In this document: piece by piece, positions 5,608 through 8,599 of the stretch | How the letters are laid out: every line of letters begins with the position of its first letter | Position numbering within the stretch: position 1 is the stretch's first letter | From: Ktedonobacterales bacterium | GTDB taxonomy: Bacteria > Chloroflexota > Ktedonobacteria > Ktedonobacterales > JADMIN01 | Direction of reading: 5' to 3' | Assembly: GCA_025450405.1 (NCBI GenBank) | Contig: JANWHL010000174.1 | Location: forward strand, 1 to 8,599 | Length of the DNA stretch: 8,599 bases | The notes under the pieces: generated by a model | Database searches by the model: none | What the model was told of the DNA's origin: nothing | Seen by the model: the letters and a program-made list of their open reading frames with translations, nothing else | Program-made: the position numbers and the translations under genes

Positions 5608-6543
5608 TTACTCCTCCTCCGGCAGTTCCAACGCGAAACCCGGCGCCGGGGCCTGCCGCAGCTCCTCCGCCGCCTGGCCCAGCCGCTCCGCCACCTCCGG
5701 CGGCACAAATCGCCCACCCAGCGGCGTCGGGTGCAGCCCCGGCCCGTGGTAGTCGCTCCCCCCCGTCGGGATCAGCCCATGGCGGTCCGCCAGCCCCTTC
5801 AGCCGCTCCACCGTCTCCGGCGGATACTCCCCGTAGTACGTCTCCAGACCTAGCAGACCCGCCGCCACCAGCCGCGGCAGCAGGTCATCCTCCAGCGTCT
5901 GGATGTACGCTGGATGTGCCAGCGACGGCACCCCCCGCGCGCCCCGGATGAGCCGGACAGCGTCCTCGGGCAGCACTCTGACGCGCGGCACGAAGCCCGG
6001 CCGCCCCTTGCTCAGCCACCGATCGAAGGCGTCGCTCACGCTCGTCGCGCGGCCCTTCTCGATCAATGCCTGCGCGATATGCGGCCGGCCCACCGCCCCC
6101 TGTGCCAGCGCGCGGACACGCGCCCAGGTGATGTCGAGCCCCACCTGGTTCAACTTCTCCACCATCCGGATCGCCCGGCGCTCGCGGGCGGCGCGCAGCT
6201 CCTCAAGTGCTCCCTGAAACGCGTCGTGCCGCCAGTCCAGATGATAGCCCAGCACGTGGGCCACCCCACCCGAGGGCAGATCCGTGTTGATCTCAATCCC
6301 CGCCACCACGGACACGCCCAGCCCGGCGCCCGTCGCGTGCGCCTCGTCGATTCCGGCCGTACTGTCGTGGTCGGTGAGCGCGATCAGGTCCAAACCCGCC
6401 GTGCTCGCCATCCGCACCAGCTCCGCCGGGGTGTAGAGACCGTCGGACGCCGTCGAGTGCGTGTGCAGATCGATCCGCCGGGGGAGACGGTCCACGTGCG
6501 ACGTGGTATCTCCCCCAGCCACTCCCAGGTTGGTATCACTCAC
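5608..6543 (-). CDS. PHP-domain phosphoesterase, TrpH/YciV (RNase AM)-like
   Basis: The gene encodes 311 residues from a GTG start (6541-6543); GGAG (6552-6555) lies 8 nt upstream. The GTG overlaps the TGA of RNase Y as GTGA, pointing to translational coupling. The PHP metal-binding motifs are all visible: 'DLHTHS' (His27, His29), Asp34, 'TDHD' (Asp58, His59), Glu84 in 'GIEI', His96 and His101 in 'HVLGYH', 'GRPHIA' (His155), 'LAHP' (His210) and 'GGSDYHG' (Asp264, His266). The order and length fit the YciV/TrpH family. From family knowledge, these hydrolyse 3',5'-nucleotide bisphosphates (pAp) and act as 5'-3' exonucleases on short RNAs and 5' rRNA ends. A polymerase-type PHP or histidinol phosphatase is less likely because the GRPHIA segment and the ~110-residue insert are typical of YciV. 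The cytoplasmic enzyme probably uses three metal ions. Its link to RNase Y suggests an RNA turnover role. Confidence 0.9.
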   Translation of the reverse strand: MSDTNLGVAGGDTTSHVDRLPRRIDLHTHSTASDGLYTPAELVRMASTAGLDLIALTDHDSTAGIDEAHATGAGLGVSVVAGIEINTDLPSGGVAHVLGYHLDWRHDAFQGALEELRAARERRAIRMVEKLNQVGLDITWARVRALAQGAVGRPHIAQALIEKGRATSVSDAFDRWLSKGRPGFVPRVRVLPEDAVRLIRGARGVPSLAHPAYIQTLEDDLLPRLVAAGLLGLETYYGEYPPETVERLKGLADRHGLIPTGGSDYHGPGLHPTPLGGRFVPPEVAERLGQAAEELRQAPAPGFALELPEEE

Positions 6544-8105
6544 CGGGCATACTCCACCGAGCGCGTCTCGCGCACCACACAGATCTTGATCTGTCCTGGA
6601 TAATCCACGTTCTTCTCGATCTCGCGTGCCACTTCGCGTGCCAGATGCTGCGCGCTCAGCTCGTCCACCTCCTCCGGTTTCACGAGGATCCGCACCTCGC
6701 GTCCCGCCTGAATGGCGAACGAGCGCTCCACGCCCTGGAACGAATTGGCGATGCGCTCCAGCGCCTCCAGGCGCTTGATATAGAGCTCCACCGTCTCACG
6801 CCGAGCACCGGGCCGCGCCGCCGAGATGGCGTCCGCCGCCTGCACGATCGCCGCCTCCAGCGATTGCGGCTCCGCCTCGGTGGCGTGGTGTGCGACCATC
6901 GCGTGGATGATCTTCGGCGACTTGCCGAAGCGCCGCGCGATCTCCCCGCTGATGAGCGCGTGCGGCCCCTCCACCTCCTGGTCGATGGCCTTGCCCATGT
7001 CGTGAAGCAGACCAGCCACCTTGCACACATTCACGTCGGCGCCCAGCTCGGCGGCGATGGAGGCCGCCAGCACTGAGACCTCGATACTGTGGTTGAGGAC
7101 ATTCTGACCGTAGCTCGTCCGGAAGTGCAGGCGCCCGAGCAGCTTCACCAGCTCCGGCTGGAAGCCCGTCACATTGGCCTCCAGGCACGCGCGCTCGCCC
7201 TCCTCGCGGATCACGTTCTCCACATCCTGCCGCGCCCGGGCCACCGTCTCCTCGATGCTCGTCGGCTGGATTCTCCCGCTGATGATCAGGCGCGTCAGCG
7301 CCATGCGCGCGATCTCGCGCCGTACCGGGTCGAACCCCGAGAGGATCACCGCCTCGGGTGTGTCGTCGATGATCACGTCCACGCCCGTGGCGCTCTCCAG
7401 CGCGCGGATGTTCCGGCCCACGCGTCCGATGATGCGCCCCTTCATCTCGTCGTTGGGCAGCGGCACCACCGTCGCCGTCACGTCCGAGACCTGGTCAGAG
7501 GCACAGCGCTGGATCGCCAGCGTGATGATCTCACGCGCCTTGGCCTCAGCCTCCTCGCGCGCTTGCAGCTCGATTTCGCGTGCCTGCCGGCCCGCGTCGC
7601 GCCGCGCCTGCTCGATGACCTCCGCGACGACATTCGCGCGCGCCTCCTCGGCGGTCATCTTGCCCACTCGTTCCAGCTCGCCCAGCCGCGCCTGCCGCAA
7701 CTCCTCCACCTGGATCGCGCGATCCGCCAGCTCTTGCTCGCGGTCTCCCAGCGCCCGCTCGCGCCGCTCCAGCGCGCTGGTCTTCCGGTCGAACGCCTCT
7801 TCTTTCTCCTGCACTCGCCGTTCGCTGCGCTGAACCTCCTGACGCCGCTCCTTATATTCCGTCTCCATCGTCGAGCGAATGCTCGCCGATTCGTCTTTCG
7901 CTTCGCGGAGGGCCTGACGCTGCTGGGCTTGCAACTCCAGCAATCGCCCCTCGCCCTCCTCCTTGATCACGCGTATTCGCTCCTCAGCGTTGAGCCGCAT
8001 CTCCATCGTCTTGTGGGTAAACTCGCGTTCCTGAAAGAAGTACGCGCCACCCGCCCCGATGGCAAAGAACAGCACGATGAGGACGATCGCAACCCAAAGG
8101 TTCAA
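6540..8105 (-). CDS. rny: Ribonuclease Y (endoribonuclease)
   Basis: The gene encodes 521 residues, practically the length of the Bacillus subtilis enzyme. It is a membrane-anchored endoribonuclease that starts mRNA decay. Domains in order: an N-terminal membrane helix (residues ~4-24, 'VAIVLIVLFFAIGAGGAYFF'), a long charged coiled coil (~30-195), a KH RNA-binding domain (~205-275, 'NDEMKGRIIGRVGRNIR'), an HD domain with catalytic His368-Asp369 in 'GLLHDMGKA', and further metal-site histidines at 339 ('VLNHS') and 406-407 ('AHHATE'). The C-terminal 'SFAIQAGREVRI' and 'IRVVRETRSVEYA'-like end is also typical. The start is TTG (8103-8105), supported by AGGAGA (8112-8117) with its GGAG core 7 nt upstream. 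The KH GxxG loop reads G-R-V-G where G-R-E-G is usual. It is the first gene of a minus-strand run with the PHP and GNAT genes. Confidence 0.97.
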   Translation of the reverse strand: MNLWVAIVLIVLFFAIGAGGAYFFQEREFTHKTMEMRLNAEERIRVIKEEGEGRLLELQAQQRQALREAKDESASIRSTMETEYKERRQEVQRSERRVQEKEEAFDRKTSALERRERALGDREQELADRAIQVEELRQARLGELERVGKMTAEEARANVVAEVIEQARRDAGRQAREIELQAREEAEAKAREIITLAIQRCASDQVSDVTATVVPLPNDEMKGRIIGRVGRNIRALESATGVDVIIDDTPEAVILSGFDPVRREIARMALTRLIISGRIQPTSIEETVARARQDVENVIREEGERACLEANVTGFQPELVKLLGRLHFRTSYGQNVLNHSIEVSVLAASIAAELGADVNVCKVAGLLHDMGKAIDQEVEGPHALISGEIARRFGKSPKIIHAMVAHHATEAEPQSLEAAIVQAADAISAARPGARRETVELYIKRLEALERIANSFQGVERSFAIQAGREVRILVKPEEVDELSAQHLAREVAREIEKNVDYPGQIKICVVRETRSVEYAR

Positions 8106-8246
8106 GGATCGTCTCCTCTGTCCCGGACGCCGCGCGAGAGGGGATGGATGGAAAGTGCGCGGCGGCGGGGTGTGTCTCGCTATGAGCCTCGCGATGCCGC
8201 TCGTTCAGAGTCCGCATGTGAGCCTCGGTGATGAATGGGGATGGAG

Positions 8247-8270
8247 GACCCCGGTCCACACGGCCGGGTC
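8247..8270. repeat. bulged hairpin in the rny leader
   Basis: GACCCCGG (8247-8254) pairs with CCGGGTC (8264-8270) if one C is bulged, with a 9-nt loop. If transcription starts near 8278, this would sit close to the 5' end of the rny mRNA. It could act in message stability or autoregulation. Neither is shown. Confidence 0.4.
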
Positions 8271-8284
8271 GCCTCTGATTCTAC

Positions 8285-8314
8285 ATGATACACCGTAGCG
8301 CGGATGCCCACCAA
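8285..8314 (-). promoter_or_regulatory. possible promoter for rny
   Basis: On the minus strand TTGGTG (8309-8314) is followed after 18 nt by TATCAT (8285-8290), five of six bases matching the -10 consensus. Transcription would start near 8278 and leave a ~170-nt leader before the TTG start. Nearby TAGAAT is a second -10 candidate. Confidence 0.35.
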
Positions 8315-8406
8315 ACACCCGGCCGCTTGTCGCGGGGAAGGACAGCCATTCACCCGGTCTCCGTCGCCCCAGGATGACCGCGCGCCTGATCGCCCGGCAT
8401 GCGGCG

Positions 8407-8415
8407 TGGTATACT
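8407..8415 (+). promoter_or_regulatory. extended -10 promoter for the gene at 8485
   Basis: TGG-TATACT (TG at 8407-8408, TATACT at 8410-8415) is a good extended -10 about 70 nt upstream of the next plus-strand start. No clear -35 is seen. The same extended -10 style appears in front of the AraC-type gene. Confidence 0.45.
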
Positions 8416-8484
8416 GCGCCCGGCCCGCTGTCACCGGCATGTGCTCGGGGCGCACGCCGAGAGCATCCACCCCGGAGGACTCGC

Positions 8485-8599
8485 ATGCGCGTCCCCGCCA
8501 TGGTCCGTCGCTGGCTGGGACGCCTCCGGCCCGCCATCCCCGCGAATCCCGGCGCCCCATCGCTGGTCGCCACCGCGATCCCCAGCCCGCCTGTCACCG
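8485..8599 (+). CDS. start of an unrecognised gene (3' partial)
   Basis: ATG 8485-8487 has GGAGG (8474-8478) 6 nt upstream and stays open to the window edge, giving 38 visible residues (starting M-R-V-P-A-M-V-R-R-W-L-G-R-L-R-P-A). The segment begins basic with a few hydrophobic residues and then becomes rich in Pro and Ala. I do not recognise a family from so short a piece. The strong ribosome binding site and the extended -10 element upstream are the main evidence that this is a real gene. A second in-frame ATG at residue 6 is possible but lies further from the site. Confidence 0.6.
   Translation, partial: MRVPAMVRRWLGRLRPAIPANPGAPSLVATAIPSPPVT

Larger units (their letters stand above)
8106..8484. 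other. divergent leader/promoter region
   Basis: This ~380-nt gap separates the start of rny (-) from a gene beginning at 8485 (+). It holds candidate promoters in both directions and a bulged hairpin in the rny leader. The minus-strand frames across it run antisense into the next gene and have no recognisable domain. I saw no tRNA-like or riboswitch-like structure. Confidence 0.5.

Noticed and set aside
4815..5951. 378-residue plus-strand frame over the GNAT and PHP genes
   Set aside because: The product is Pro/Ala/Arg-rich and antisense to two genes with clear catalytic motifs.
7089..8231. 380-residue plus-strand frame across rny
   Set aside because: It is antisense to the RNase Y coiled coil and KH region; the Leu/Arg/His-rich product has no recognisable motif.
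8180..8597. Two minus-strand frames upstream of rny
   Set aside because: They have no recognisable domain and no convincing ribosome binding site. They run antisense across the strong start at 8485 and the promoter elements.
1..8599. CRISPR array, insertion sequence, phage, toxin-antitoxin or defence system
   Set aside because: No spaced direct repeats, transposase or integrase motifs, small toxin-antitoxin pairs or known defence domains were found on either strand.

Overview
The window is uniformly GC-rich DNA with tightly packed genes, frequent GTG and TTG starts, and strong AGGAGG-type ribosome binding sites. It carries an RNase Y gene and an aldehyde dehydrogenase and TusA/DsrE-like proteins of types I associate with Chloroflexota and Thermus/Deinococcus-like lineages. 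A Chloroflexota origin is my best guess. It is an inference, not something the sequence proves.

Layout. 1-876 (+): 3' part of a PQQ-type beta-propeller repeat protein, cut by the window edge. 1020-1752 (-): a two-gene sulfur-carrier unit, a variant TusA-like protein followed by a DsrE-like protein. 1753-1944: divergent promoter region. 1945-2991 (+): AraC-family regulator with an N-terminal cupin domain, best started at a GTG. 3106-4590 (+): NAD(P)-dependent aldehyde dehydrogenase with all catalytic residues. 4591-4937: gene-free convergent region with several inverted repeats. 4938-8105 (-): apparent operon, transcribed rny (RNase Y), then a PHP-domain phosphoesterase/exonuclease of the TrpH/YciV (RNase AM) type, then a GNAT acetyltransferase. 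8106-8484: leader and divergent promoter region. 8485-8599 (+): start of a further gene, cut by the window edge.

How the genes may work together. RNase Y and the PHP protein overlap by 4 nt (GTGA), so they are probably translationally coupled. Their families suggest an RNA-decay pair: a membrane-anchored endoribonuclease plus an enzyme that trims short RNAs or clears pAp-like nucleotides. The AraC regulator lies between the divergent TusA/DsrE unit and the aldehyde dehydrogenase and is a plausible regulator of either or both. No mobile element, CRISPR array, tRNA, rRNA or phage gene was seen. The region looks like ordinary chromosome with a few notable details rather than a new system.
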